DNA of 64,000 nucleotides from assembly GCA_026770025.1 (NCBI GenBank), contig JAMXDE010000003.1, positions 2,108,001 through 2,172,000 of the forward strand. The letters are read 5' to 3'. Shown in pieces: positions 1-9,972 of the stretch. Each line of letters opens with the position of its first letter. The stretch's first letter is position 1. The DNA is from Craspedostauros australis. Taxonomy: Eukaryota; Bacillariophyta; Bacillariophyceae; Mastogloiales; Achnanthaceae. Both the position numbers and the translations under genes were made by a program. The notes below the pieces were generated by a model. The model did not search any database. It saw nothing but the letters and a program-made list of their open reading frames with translations, and had not been told where the DNA came from.

Positions 1-290
1 GTGATGTGCAACCTTGCGACGTTTGTGTGCCTTTCTCGAATTTAAGGGTTCTTTGGGATCTTTGCTGTGGGCGCAGAAGATCCCTTGCTTGCACCACACG
101 CGTCGCCATCGTGCTTCTCCACCAGCAGTCTCGCAAACAGAACCAGAACTGTCAGATCTGCGAAGCCAAGAGATTGATGCGAGTTCCCATTCAGGACTTT
201 GGGTCGGAGTCGTGCGCAGGCTCAGGATCTGTTCCTGGTTGCTCCTCGAACCGAACAACGAGAGCCACATCACATGAAGAACAGTTGGGA
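1..290. repeat. Duplicated upstream block, left copy
   Basis: This stretch repeats 5008-5297 in the same orientation at an offset of 5007 bases. The first ~172 bases are identical by eye; similarity then falls but stays clear until about base 285. The right copy lies directly upstream of the minus-strand four-TM gene that starts at 4893, so this copy may be the upstream region of a second, duplicated gene just left of the window. Short ORFs that cross it in both copies are probably by-products of the repeat. Confidence 0.85.
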
Positions 291-3200
291 AGGTCAGGGA
301 CAACCAATATTTTGTCCAGAAGAACCGATCGAGAAAATGATGGTGTTGGTTGGAATTCGTGCTCTGTTGATGACACGATTCGGTGGAGAAGGCCTCGTGG
401 ACTGCCAGTTTCGGGTTAACCATGCAATGCAGTTCAAGAGGTGTGAACTTGTTAGAAGATGTGCTACAGTAACGATGAGTAGAGTAGTGCTGTTTGTACT
501 AATCTTGGTTTGAGTTGCAGTTCAACTAAGAACCGACTACTTTCTCTTTAGAGTGTCCCGTGTCGTTGCTTGAAATTGCTTTTGGCGCGCATATTGCCCA
601 ATACCGACAACGGCCAGACCTTTCCTTGTCCTCCCCTCTTTCAGTCACTAACCATTCCCGGTTACCATACTACGGTGTGCAGATTTAGTGCCAATTCCCG
701 AATCTGGCCGAATCCGAACAATGAATGTCGATGGACAGACGATACCGCACAAACCACGTGTAGGATCCACGTTGAGCAAATGACCGCTCCGCACAGTCAT
801 AATTTTCAGAACAGACAGGTTTCACCCCCCAACACCTCCGGTCACGTGAAAAACCTGCACATACGGTCCATCTAACCAACCAACGCACTTGGGAACTATA
901 CGCTCCCCAGATCCTATCAGATGGGCTTCACTTGGAGTACCTTTTACTGCCTCGGCGTCCGCTGGCTACACCAACTCTGTCGTGGGCAATCCAAGCTGCT
1001 TCAACCTCAGCAATGGAATCCTGACGCAAGTCCAAGCTGCTGGCTCCTGCTGCATCGCTCCCATCGCTTCAACATCTACTGAAGCCACAAAACTTCCTGC
1101 ATGACGTCGCCGGCAATCAAGAGAAAAGGATAAAGGGAAAGTGCAGCCTCTTCTCAGCACTGAACCGTGAGGATCAGTGCAGAGTCGTGTCAATACAATG
1201 AGTATCGTTTCTTCATCCAGCCTACTACAATACTAACTCATAAGAACAAGTCCAGATTAGTACAACACTACTACTCTATTCTATTGTTACAAGCTCTGAT
1301 AGCCAACAGCGTTCAAGCCCAGTGACCTGCATCAACCGGCCTTCATTTGAAGCCGGCAGTCACAAGGGCCTACTCCGGTTCGTCCACGGGCGTACACGAA
1401 TTCCAACTGTTTGTGCTACTATGAGTTAGTAGTAGTCTTGGTAGGATGAAGAAACGATGTCACACAGCTGACACGGCCCTGCACTGATTTACTTTGTTCA
1501 GTGCTTGAGGGCGGACGTTGATCCTTACGCCTTGCTCTCTTCATATGTTGTTACATTGCAGTGTAGATCGTGACAGCTCAGTATTCAGTTGAGGTTGAGA
1601 TGACAATGCAGAAATGGCTGAGGTTGGAATTCACCCTCGGATTCCCTGCTTGAGTTGAAGCAGATTGGATATGTTTGCAAGTTCCATGGATGGACACCTT
1701 ATGATCGTGGAAGACGGTGTTGGTTGATAGTCGTTCTGTTTGCTATTTCAATAGTTGAACACTCCAATCCTCTTGGTGTCTCCGTTCTCTTGCCCAATGC
1801 TCTTGGTGCGTCTGTCTGTTTTGTAGATTGGTCTCCGACTATGAGTCGGTACGCGAGATGCTCTCTCGCTGTTCTTCATATTCTCTCTCTTTCTCAATGT
1901 TGCGTGTTCATGCTACACAACACTCTGTGTTCAATGTGTACTCCGCATTCAACACTTCATTCGTTCACTACTGGTTCCTACTCCATGAATACTTACCATT
2001 TGAACTCCTCTTCGTGTATCCATGATCTCGATGCCCTTCGGTCATCGAATCCTCACCTTCTGCTCTGACATGGAGACAGATGTCGACGTGGTGACACAAT
2101 GACATCCTGTCAACATCAGTAGGTGTCCTTCTGCTCTCCAGATGTCATGTTCCATTGGTGATGCAGTGGTCTGTCAGATGATATTGTCATCTGAGGTTTA
2201 GTTGGGAAGTACCTCGAGATTCTCTTGGTACCATACGTTTCCATTGATGGATGGACGGACGATATTTCTAATTCTCTCAGAAATCGTCGATTGCAAATTT
2301 CCTCCAGAAATTCTGCTCATTTTCATTTGTTCCATTTTCACTGTGATTCTGACAAATCACAGCATACTATTTACACGAGTGTAGTTGTACCGTCCAAGTA
2401 CGTATAAGAGAATATCGGGCGAACGACGCACATATACACGTACATCTCAACATATACTCACATGTACATCTCGACAAGAGGTCAGAGAGTAAGCTCACAA
2501 CTCTTAAGTTTGTAATAACATTTGAGGTCCCAACAGACTTCCAGTGAACGCCACCTTCTCGACCTGATCAATCGCAGAAGGACACGTTCTTCCTAAGTTA
2601 CAACCAATTCCTCAAGTCTAACAATAACTTAGCAACAACAACCAACAAACATAACCAACTTCACCTATAGGACTTGATCACCCTGGCGGCATAGTAAGTG
2701 TAGTGTTTGGTGCCCTGACCTGTATGCAATTGCTGATTATCATCGGTGGAGGACACCATGTTTCGGTGATAGTCTGTCCCTGTCGGAATCGGTGTTGTGA
2801 CGACCATCAATCCATCTTGTGAGCGAACAAAACCCCGACTGAATACGCGGGACTCGAATCCGAACATCGAACCCGAACGTCAGCTGGGCAAACACAAAAC
2901 ATCAAAAACAACAATCGGCCAGTTCGCGCCAAAACGCTCTCAACCAAGACCTTCCATCAGCAACCTGTGCACTGAGAAGGTGCTTTGTAAATCCAACGCA
3001 CGGTCCTTCGTGGGACCATGCTCTATGTGTCAGGCATCAGTGTTGACGACGCTCAAACAAAGACGTCGGCTCTCCAACTAATTTGATCATGGGACGTTAC
3101 AACATCCAACCCAATTGGAGCCTCGTCCAACGCATCCGTTGTGTCTCGGCATCTCTCTCTCTCTCCTGTCGCTTGCAATCACTCGCACAGCACCGTGATG

Positions 3201-3575
3201 AACCACACTGAACTACACTGTACATCCCGCACCTCAAGCAACGAATCATAAATCACTCGTTATCAGATTACAAGAGTCCCTAATTGATTTTTACTGAGCC
3301 AAATGAATGTTTTTGATATTGTCACAAAGACGCGCCGGCCATTTCAGTCATCCAATCATCGTGCCAGGCACCAAAACGACTCGGTTAGTGAATGTCCTCA
3401 TAGGTGATTTATCGGCGCTCCGCAATTTGGACGAATAATCTGTCATTTCAGAGCTTCGACAGAACCGTTCGAAGAGTAGAGTACGAGTACGTATTACGTT
3501 AGATATGTCCTTCTCAACAGTCGCCCAAGCACATGATGGAACTTGGATCCCAATCAAGATCCTGTTCAAGTTCGC
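291..3575. other. Gene-poor stretch
   Basis: No ORF here looks like a real protein. The longest (1655-2068 plus, 137 codons) has low-complexity, frame-shadow composition and no recognisable motif. The region holds the long inverted repeat at 1154-1508 and a CT-rich microsatellite near 3150. An AT-richer part (about 1700-2700) could be decayed transposon sequence. Confidence 0.6.
1154..1508. repeat. Long imperfect inverted repeat (foldback or MITE-like)
   Basis: Arms at about 1154-1245 and 1417-1508 are reverse complements with very few gaps: 1203-1218 pairs with 1444-1459, 1232-1240 with 1422-1430, 1172-1182 with 1479-1489 and 1156-1166 with 1496-1506, all centred near 1331. Weaker pairing continues outward to about 1100 and 1560. 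A local palindrome (CCGGC ... GCCGG) sits near the centre at 1337-1359. No coding capacity is visible. A degenerate foldback or MITE-like element is the most likely reading; no clear target-site duplication was seen. Confidence 0.7.
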
Positions 3576-4893
3576 TCAGTATTGCGGATTGTGGATTTCC
3601 CTGTTGCTGATGCAGCAGCACGAGTACTCTTCGCGCGGGTACGTCTCTCGGGACATGGTGCCCTTGTGCACCTCCATCACGAAGCCAACGCTGGGGTAGG
3701 CCCAAAGCATCAGAATGACGAACCATACGACGTATGCGCCGATATTGGCGTCCACATCATCGCCCGTCTCATCCTCCGCATCTTCGACCGCCTTACGGCT
3801 CCTGGCGACCACGATGACGAATGCAATGAACTGCCATACCACGAAGATTGCGACCTGTGTTCATTGAGCGCAGTGCAGTGCATAGTGTTGTGTTTGATTT
3901 GGTTTCGGGTGAAACGGTACAGGGCGTATGATATCATGGCAGACATGAGAATGCGTGAGCGGACAGTGGGATGCAATACGAGTAGGAATGGCGCAAACAT
4001 GAACACACGTGCGCGCACACCCGCAAAGGCTGCCACAGATCATCACGTACCAATGTCTTGTTGTAGTGGATGGCACCCGCCAGAGCCCCAGCAGCGAAGA
4101 GAATGCTGATCAGATTCACGACGATGCCCGTGGTCCTCATTTCGTCGTTGTATTCATCCACAAAGTCTTCCTCGGAGCTGGCGTCGTATCCCCAACTTTC
4201 GGTGTTATCGCCACCGGTAGCGGCGATCAGGAAAGTGAGGAACGACAACACCATGCTGATGATCATAACTACGATGACTGCCCTGCGGAAGTCGCAGCAG
4301 CAACGGCAGCACTGCGAAACGAATGGAGGTTGGGGGGGGAGGGCGGTAGAGGGTGGTAGAGCCGCAGTTGTTGTTGTTGTTGGCGATGATCATAGTGGTG
4401 ACGATGTCGGCATCGAGAGACAGAGCGAAACGGTGAGAACAACAGCGAGGCAAAATGGACAATCGAGTTGGAAGTTATTGCACAAAAACAAGAACCGGAG
4501 CATCATCAATGTGGAGACGAAGTGCGGAGGCAAAAGCGAGCTGCGGCCACACGTTCGCAGCCTTTCCCAACATGTTCTCAAATCACAAACAGATCGCACA
4601 TACCGCCCGAAGTATGCCATCGCAAAGAGCATGCCCCCATCCCAAGCACACATATTCAATCATAATGTCGTCTCATTCATTCCTTGTTGCGATCGAAGAA
4701 GTGGTTGCCATTGCATCAGCTTCACACTTACCTTGGCACCCATCTTTGGTTGGTCGTGCATTGGGGTGTTATCGATGCCCATGCTGGACGGCTTGTCCAC
4801 GGGGTACGCGGAGGCAGGTTGTGCTCCTGTCACAACCGTGATTGGCTCCGGAGAGGCGACGGCGACGGGAGTCTTTTGCTTTTCGATATCCAT
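3576..4893 (-). CDS. Four-TM membrane protein, three exons
   Basis: Exons on the minus strand are 4893-4732, 4311-4051 and 3854-3576, giving 233 residues. Both introns are in phase 0 with clean sites: GTAAGT after MGAK, TTTCGCAG before exon 2, GTACGT after NKTL and ACACAG before exon 3. The N-terminal ~54 residues are polar and Pro-rich and end in a Cys cluster (CCRCCCDFRR). Four hydrophobic helices follow: MIISMVLSFLTFLIAA, GIVVNLISILFAAGALAG, VAIFVVWQFIAFVIVVA and YVVWFVILMLWAYPSVGF. Loop 1 is acidic, and the tail after TM4 is polar with a second Cys cluster. The topology resembles the tetraspan protein families common in diatoms, but no specific family is recognised. The 5' side abuts the duplicated block at 5008. 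Confidence 0.8.
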
Positions 4894-5007
4894 GGTGGCT
4901 AAGGAGGGAGTGGGTGACGGTGAGTGCTATCAGGAAGAACTATTTGTGGAAAGGCTGTGGGCTGGAACTGATGGGATCCGTTCTTTGTTGATTTGTTTTT
5001 ATGTGAT

Positions 5008-5297
5008 GTGATGTGCAACCTTGCGACGTTTGTGTGCCTTTCTCGAATTTAAGGGTTCTTTGGGATCTTTGCTGTGGGCGCAGAAGATCCCTTGCTTGCA
5101 CCACACGCGTCGCCATCGTGCTTCTCCACCAGCAGTCTCGCAAACAGAACCAGAACTGTCAGATCTGCGAAGCCAAGAGATCGATGTGGGTTCCCATCCA
5201 GGACTTCGTCGGAGTCGTGCACAGCCGCAGGATCTGTTCCTGGTTGCTCTCGAACCGAACAACGAGAACAGCCACGCCACATGAGGAATGGATGTGG
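5008..5297. repeat. Duplicated upstream block, right copy
   Basis: This is the partner of 1-290, preceded by a short ATGTG repeat at 5001-5012. It begins 115 bases upstream of the start codon of the minus-strand four-TM gene and so probably includes its promoter or 5' leader. The identical first ~172 bases suggest a recent duplication or gene conversion. Confidence 0.85.
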
Positions 5298-5926
5298 AGG
5301 CAAGAAACCACGAATCAGTGACTTATCTCTGGTGTTCATGTAGCTCGGATGACCTGATGGTCCGAGTGAAAACAGAGTAGCTCTGAACCACACCATAGTG
5401 CTCATGCTCCGTTGGCATGCACGAATGTTTCGACAGAGTTGGTACGAAGCTGACAGACCTCTCGAACCATCCTTCGATGCAGCGCAATTCACACACTCTG
5501 CCACTCTGTGGTCCTCCAGCTTTGACTTTGTTTGGAATTTGGGAGCATCTGTAGTCATGATCGTGTGTTGTTTGATTTCAGAGTATTTGTTCACGTTGTT
5601 GTGTCTCGCACGACACACACGAGACATGTGCGACATGATCAGTTTTGGCGCGTCTGGATAGAGCGACTCGTTGGACCAAAGGGTCTGAATCAGTGTTGTC
5701 CATGATGAGGACAATTAACCGTATGTTAACCGTCACATGCTGAAATCAATCGAACCCAGAAACGTATCTTTGGTGGGTGGTGATTGATGATCTTTCTTTG
5801 CGCGTTGTCCATCGTTGGTGAAGAGAGCATCGAGGCTGAGACTGAGACCGAGACAGCGAGGAATCGGAAAGCAGGAAGAGCATACCTGATCTCTATCGTA
5901 GCGAAGAGGATCCAACGCAGCAGGCG
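5298..5926. other. Intergenic, no gene seen
   Basis: No supported coding region was found. The ORFs on both strands are short and lack motifs. The stretch separates the duplicated block from the plus-strand gene at 5927. Confidence 0.5.
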
Positions 5927-6697
5927 ATGGCATATTCGGTACGGATTGCGGGCATCATCGTTGCGGTGATCGCGCTGCATTTCTTCACAAATGGACGGAC
6001 ATTCGATCGCAGCGATGCGTTGCCGAAGCTTGCTGTCGGTGCGTTCATGATCGAGAGCAGGGGCAAGCTCAGGAACAACAGAACGTGCAGGCAGAGATGG
6101 GGTTGCGAATGCAAGTATCGTTCGAAGCATGGACGTCACCAATCGAGAAACGGATTGAGCCCAGTGCGACGGATGAAACAGAGGCAGATCGGGCGGGTCT
6201 TTGCGTCGGCAAATGGAGGAGCAGATGGAAGCGAGAACACTGAAAACGGCGAATCTGAAGAATCGCCAACTCCTCTTGAGGAAATGCTCGAACGTGCCAG
6301 AAAGCGGCCGAGTGTCGTCAACAATCCCATCTATGCTTTGCAGGCATGGTTAGATGGGCCGTTCCTCTCCATTACCAATGACTTGACTTTGGCAGATCTC
6401 TCCACCCGTACCGATAACCGAGAATCCCAGAAAAGCGAGCTGGGACCTGATGCTCAAGCGGTCCTTTCAACAGTGCTGAGTGCATTTGGTTCGCTCACTC
6501 GGGGAGACGTGGGTTTCGCCTCAATCTCGTGGATACTGTTGCATGCCAAGGGATTTGCCATCGGTCTCATCTTTGGTCGATTGTCGTTGAAGTACGTGGT
6601 CGGCACTCTCCGAGAAAGGTTGCCCCTGTCGGTTGCGTTGCTTCTGATACCAACCTGGCCGGCAATCTGGGGAATAATTTTGGATCAGATCATTTGA
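5927..6697 (+). CDS. Uncharacterised protein with N-terminal hydrophobic segment and C-terminal membrane helices
   Basis: Single-exon ORF of 256 residues starting at ATG 5927. Residues 1-20 have a signal-anchor or signal-peptide pattern (short basic start, then IAGIIVAVIALHFF). The next ~80 residues are basic and Arg-rich. A Glu-rich stretch follows (about residues 100-125), then a conserved-looking region including NNPIYALQAWLDGPF. The C-terminus has two hydrophobic stretches (ILLHAKGFAIGLIFGRL and SVALLLIPTWPAIWGIILDQ). There is no ASAFAP motif, so plastid targeting is uncertain. The N-terminal third is less convincing than the rest, and an upstream exon or a later start is possible. No family recognised. 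Confidence 0.6.
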   Translation: MAYSVRIAGIIVAVIALHFFTNGRTFDRSDALPKLAVGAFMIESRGKLRNNRTCRQRWGCECKYRSKHGRHQSRNGLSPVRRMKQRQIGRVFASANGGADGSENTENGESEESPTPLEEMLERARKRPSVVNNPIYALQAWLDGPFLSITNDLTLADLSTRTDNRESQKSELGPDAQAVLSTVLSAFGSLTRGDVGFASISWILLHAKGFAIGLIFGRLSLKYVVGTLRERLPLSVALLLIPTWPAIWGIILDQII

Positions 6698-6962
6698 AAG
6701 TTGCAGTCACGCTGGTGCAAGTATCGCAGTTGCAACAAAAATTGTCCAAAGCAAGAACTGCCACAACTATTAACACACATACGAGTACTTGACTTTTAGT
6801 TGCACTTGTTTCCAGACGACTCCATCGGGCAGCGACTGCACCACCAGCACTCCCCAAGTCTATCCATTTTTCTTCCAAATCGATTCCGTGCCGAACTGAA
6901 CGGTGAAGAATTGCACTTCAATTCACCTCCCCATTTACCCCCGTGGCTGCGTATGGTCGGCC

Positions 6963-8984
6963 TCAAAGTGCATAGATCTCCGTCTTTTCTTCGACCGGGG
7001 TGATTCGAACGATCTTTGCGGAATCTGGTTGATACTGTGAGAGAATCGAATTTCCTTCGCCACCGTTCGCCTCTATGCGTTCTCGCTCCATGCGTTCACG
7101 CCGTCGCCGTTGGTGCTGCTCCCAACGCTTTCGTCGCCGTTCCTCTTGCTGTCCGAACATCACCTCGTTCTCGTCCAAAGGAAAGTCTCGTTGAGTGGTA
7201 TTGACGTTGTTGGAATGCGCGGATCGAACGGATCTGGCTGGCGAGGAATGGACAACTGACGTGTTGGCGGACGTGCTGGCGATGCTGCTGCCGCCCGTGG
7301 GTTTGTTGTGGTTGTTGTTCATGACTCCGAACGTCAAATCGTCGATGGCTTCCGTCCAACGCGCGCCGTCGTGCTCTTCCTCGTTGGAAGATGTGTCACG
7401 CAGCAGTTGTTTCCTTGACGAAGATTGGATCTGTTTCGTCTTCTTGTCGTCATTCTTCTTCTGGCGGCCTCCAAACGAGCATCGACTTTTGTTGGCATTG
7501 TCATCATCGCTTGGATCCGCATCGTCATTGTCATCTGCATCCGTCGAGTTCCTTCGCACGATCTTGACCTGCGGCACCGTCAAGGCCCTTGCGATGTTGT
7601 GCATGCAGTAGACCGTGATCAACATGCTGGCGTGGAAGATGAGGACGCCGTAGTAATCCTCCATGATGTGATGGTATCTCAGGTTTGGAAAGATGATGGT
7701 CGCTATCGAGTACCACACGAGGATGCAACCGAGAGTGCACTGCACCCACGGAATGAGCGCGGCAGCATGCTCGATACTGAGACCGAGGTAGTAGAACTGA
7801 TAGCCCGAGAAGACGGATGGCTGCTTCTTCTGGACTGCGCGGGATAGGAAGTGCGCGCAGCAGCAGAACAAGAAGAGCGCGTAGAGGAAGTAGAAGAAGA
7901 ACTCGCCGTAGAAGACGATGCGTTCACACACCGTCGCGTCCGATGCCGAAGTTGACAGGATGATGGGGAAATCTTCTGCTCCTGTTGATGTACCGTTGTT
8001 GCTGGTGCCGATCGCAACTTCATCGTCGTCTGCATCCAACAGCGAGCATGCAGTGCTTGCGCCAACCATAGTGAGCGTCGCAATGAGCAACAGCATCTCC
8101 AGTATCGTGATGGTAACATGGCATGAGATCGGGCTGTCGCAACCACCGTCAGACTGAGTGCTGGAGTCATCATCATCATCATTGTCGTCGTCGTCGTCGT
8201 CGTTGGTATCAAAATCTGCTTTGAATTCACCTTCGTCAGTTCCATCACGATGCTCACCATCTTCAACGTCGCTGCTCGTCGGCACCATGCGATTTTCTTG
8301 CGCATGCCGATAGACTACGGATTCTACCGTGTAGGCATCGACCGCGAACTTGCGGTAGAAGACGACGGCCATCATCCAGAAGATGAAGGATATGGAGTAG
8401 GTGCTGTAGAATTCATCGTCGTGCTCCTGCAAGGGATGCTGCTGCTGTTGCCGCGGCGAGAACGTGGTGCTGGTGCCAAACCATAGCTTCGTGCAGGATT
8501 GGACCGCCATGGCGATTCCCAGACACAGAGTTCCCAAGATGGCGGATGGGCGCACGGCTCGTCGGTACTTGATCCTGGAGGTGCAGCGGTACCAGCACAG
8601 ATGTGCCACAAGGACGAGGCACACGAAGGTGACGAAGAATCCCGACGACCAGGAGATGGTCGAGTCGTCGATGTAACCCTTGAAGCATTGTGGTGATGAT
8701 GAGCCCGCATCCGTCGAGTTGCCATTGCTGTTGCCATTGTTGTTGCCGGTTGTGCTGTTGCTGTTGGTGTCCGGGTCGAGTGTGGACGTTGACGTGATCG
8801 TCAGGACCTTGGTCTTGTCGATCCCCAGACTCCTGTCTTCAACGCAGTCGGGCGCCAGGATGATGACGCACGAACAGAAGGCAACGTAGAGAAAGACCAG
8901 GAAGAGCAACCCAGATGGGATGTGGTCATACCACGGCTTGCGGATTCTGTATGATGGCGTGTCTCTGTCGTATTTGGACGTCAT
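6963..8984 (-). CDS. Polytopic membrane protein of unknown function
   Basis: Single-exon ORF of 673 residues. The first ATG is at 8984; the frame opens two codons earlier with a TTG. About eight TM helices are visible, including LLFLVFLYVAFCSCVIIL near residue 30, FFVTFVCLVLVAHLCWY near 120, ITILEMLLLIATLTMVG near 300, FFFYFLYALFLFCCC near 370 and LIFHASMLITVYCMHNIA near 460. A lumenal or extracellular loop after TM1 is rich in Asn, Ser and Gly with several N-glycosylation sequons. A highly acidic Asp run (about residue 260) is coded by a GAC/GAT repeat at 8160-8210. The C-terminal ~200 residues are polar and basic, probably cytosolic. No transporter or receptor motif was recognised. Confidence 0.75.
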   Translation of the reverse strand: MTSKYDRDTPSYRIRKPWYDHIPSGLLFLVFLYVAFCSCVIILAPDCVEDRSLGIDKTKVLTITSTSTLDPDTNSNSTTGNNNGNSNGNSTDAGSSSPQCFKGYIDDSTISWSSGFFVTFVCLVLVAHLCWYRCTSRIKYRRAVRPSAILGTLCLGIAMAVQSCTKLWFGTSTTFSPRQQQQHPLQEHDDEFYSTYSISFIFWMMAVVFYRKFAVDAYTVESVVYRHAQENRMVPTSSDVEDGEHRDGTDEGEFKADFDTNDDDDDDNDDDDDSSTQSDGGCDSPISCHVTITILEMLLLIATLTMVGASTACSLLDADDDEVAIGTSNNGTSTGAEDFPIILSTSASDATVCERIVFYGEFFFYFLYALFLFCCCAHFLSRAVQKKQPSVFSGYQFYYLGLSIEHAAALIPWVQCTLGCILVWYSIATIIFPNLRYHHIMEDYYGVLIFHASMLITVYCMHNIARALTVPQVKIVRRNSTDADDNDDADPSDDDNANKSRCSFGGRQKKNDDKKTKQIQSSSRKQLLRDTSSNEEEHDGARWTEAIDDLTFGVMNNNHNKPTGGSSIASTSANTSVVHSSPARSVRSAHSNNVNTTQRDFPLDENEVMFGQQEERRRKRWEQHQRRRRERMERERIEANGGEGNSILSQYQPDSAKIVRITPVEEKTEIYAL

Positions 8985-9972
8985 CTTCAAGTGTCTCGAG
9001 AGAATGAGGTGCAGTGCAGTGGAGTGGAGTGTTTGGTTCGAGTAAAACGAAGGAGCAGAGCGCGTCCAGAGACGTTGGATGATCAGCAGTGCCGGGACAG
9101 GAGCGAACTTCTGAGACGTCGCGAGTCTCTGATGCAGATGTTCGTATCACGTTGTTTGGTCTGTGTCGTTTGCACTATGTATCGCATGCCCGATCTACAT
9201 ACAATAGAGTAGTGTGGATGATGTCCGCTCTGGGCGAAGGTATCAATCCAATCCTTTGGCTGTTTCCGTCTCTCTCTCTCTGGGTTGCGCAATCCTCCCT
9301 CACTGTTGCACGTTGTTCATGTCGTTCACGATGGCAACATCACAACTTTGCGGATTTCCAAAATCTCATCAACCATCACCCACGACAGCCGACAGACACA
9401 AAGGCCCCACACACAATCATCCGCCCTCCTCTCCGCGGATTGCGAAGCCACTCTTGATACTCTGCTCAACTCATCGACTGCGCAGAAGAGCACCACGCTC
9501 CCACCAAGACCTCCGACGACAACGAGCTGATCGGATGCGCGATGTGCGCTACTCACACAACTTCCAGCCCCTGACATGTGACGAGGCAGCGCATCGCGCG
9601 CTCCTCCCACATGCGTTGAAAACGAATCGTGAACCCAAGGAAAAATCGGGAAACGGAACGAACAACCATTCTTCAATCCTCAAATTTATGCGAAGGCACA
9701 ATTAGAATTCTAGTACCGCTAATGAAATATCAATACATACGGCTCTCATTGGTCTGCCATCCAACCATACATGACGTCAAGTCATTTGATCCAGCTGGTC
9801 GTTAACGAACAATTTTTGTGTTCGTATATTTAGTGTGTCCCATAATTGGCGAGTGTTGCGAGCTCCGACCCTCAGCGTGTTCCTCTTCCTCGTTCCATAT
9901 TTTTAATCAGGCGCAGTTGGTTGCTTCTCCATGCTCTACTCATCCATATTTGAAAGACCACAACTACACAAT
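8985..9972. other. Intergenic, no gene seen
   Basis: ORFs in this stretch overlap one another on both strands and show no family motif. A CT microsatellite lies at about 9269-9282. The stretch holds the 5' region of the minus-strand gene ending at 8984 and the 3' region of the minus-strand gene at 9973-11982. Confidence 0.5.
9269..9282. repeat. CT microsatellite
   Basis: Short run of CT dinucleotides in the spacer between two genes. Confidence 0.8.

Noticed and set aside
1718..2533. Possible solo LTR with TGTTGG...CCAACA ends
   Set aside because: The flanking five bases do not match, no primer-binding site was seen, and there is no second copy in the window.
2840..2870. Stretch like a tRNA T-arm (GACTCGAATCC)
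   Set aside because: No D-arm or anticodon arm could be laid out upstream.
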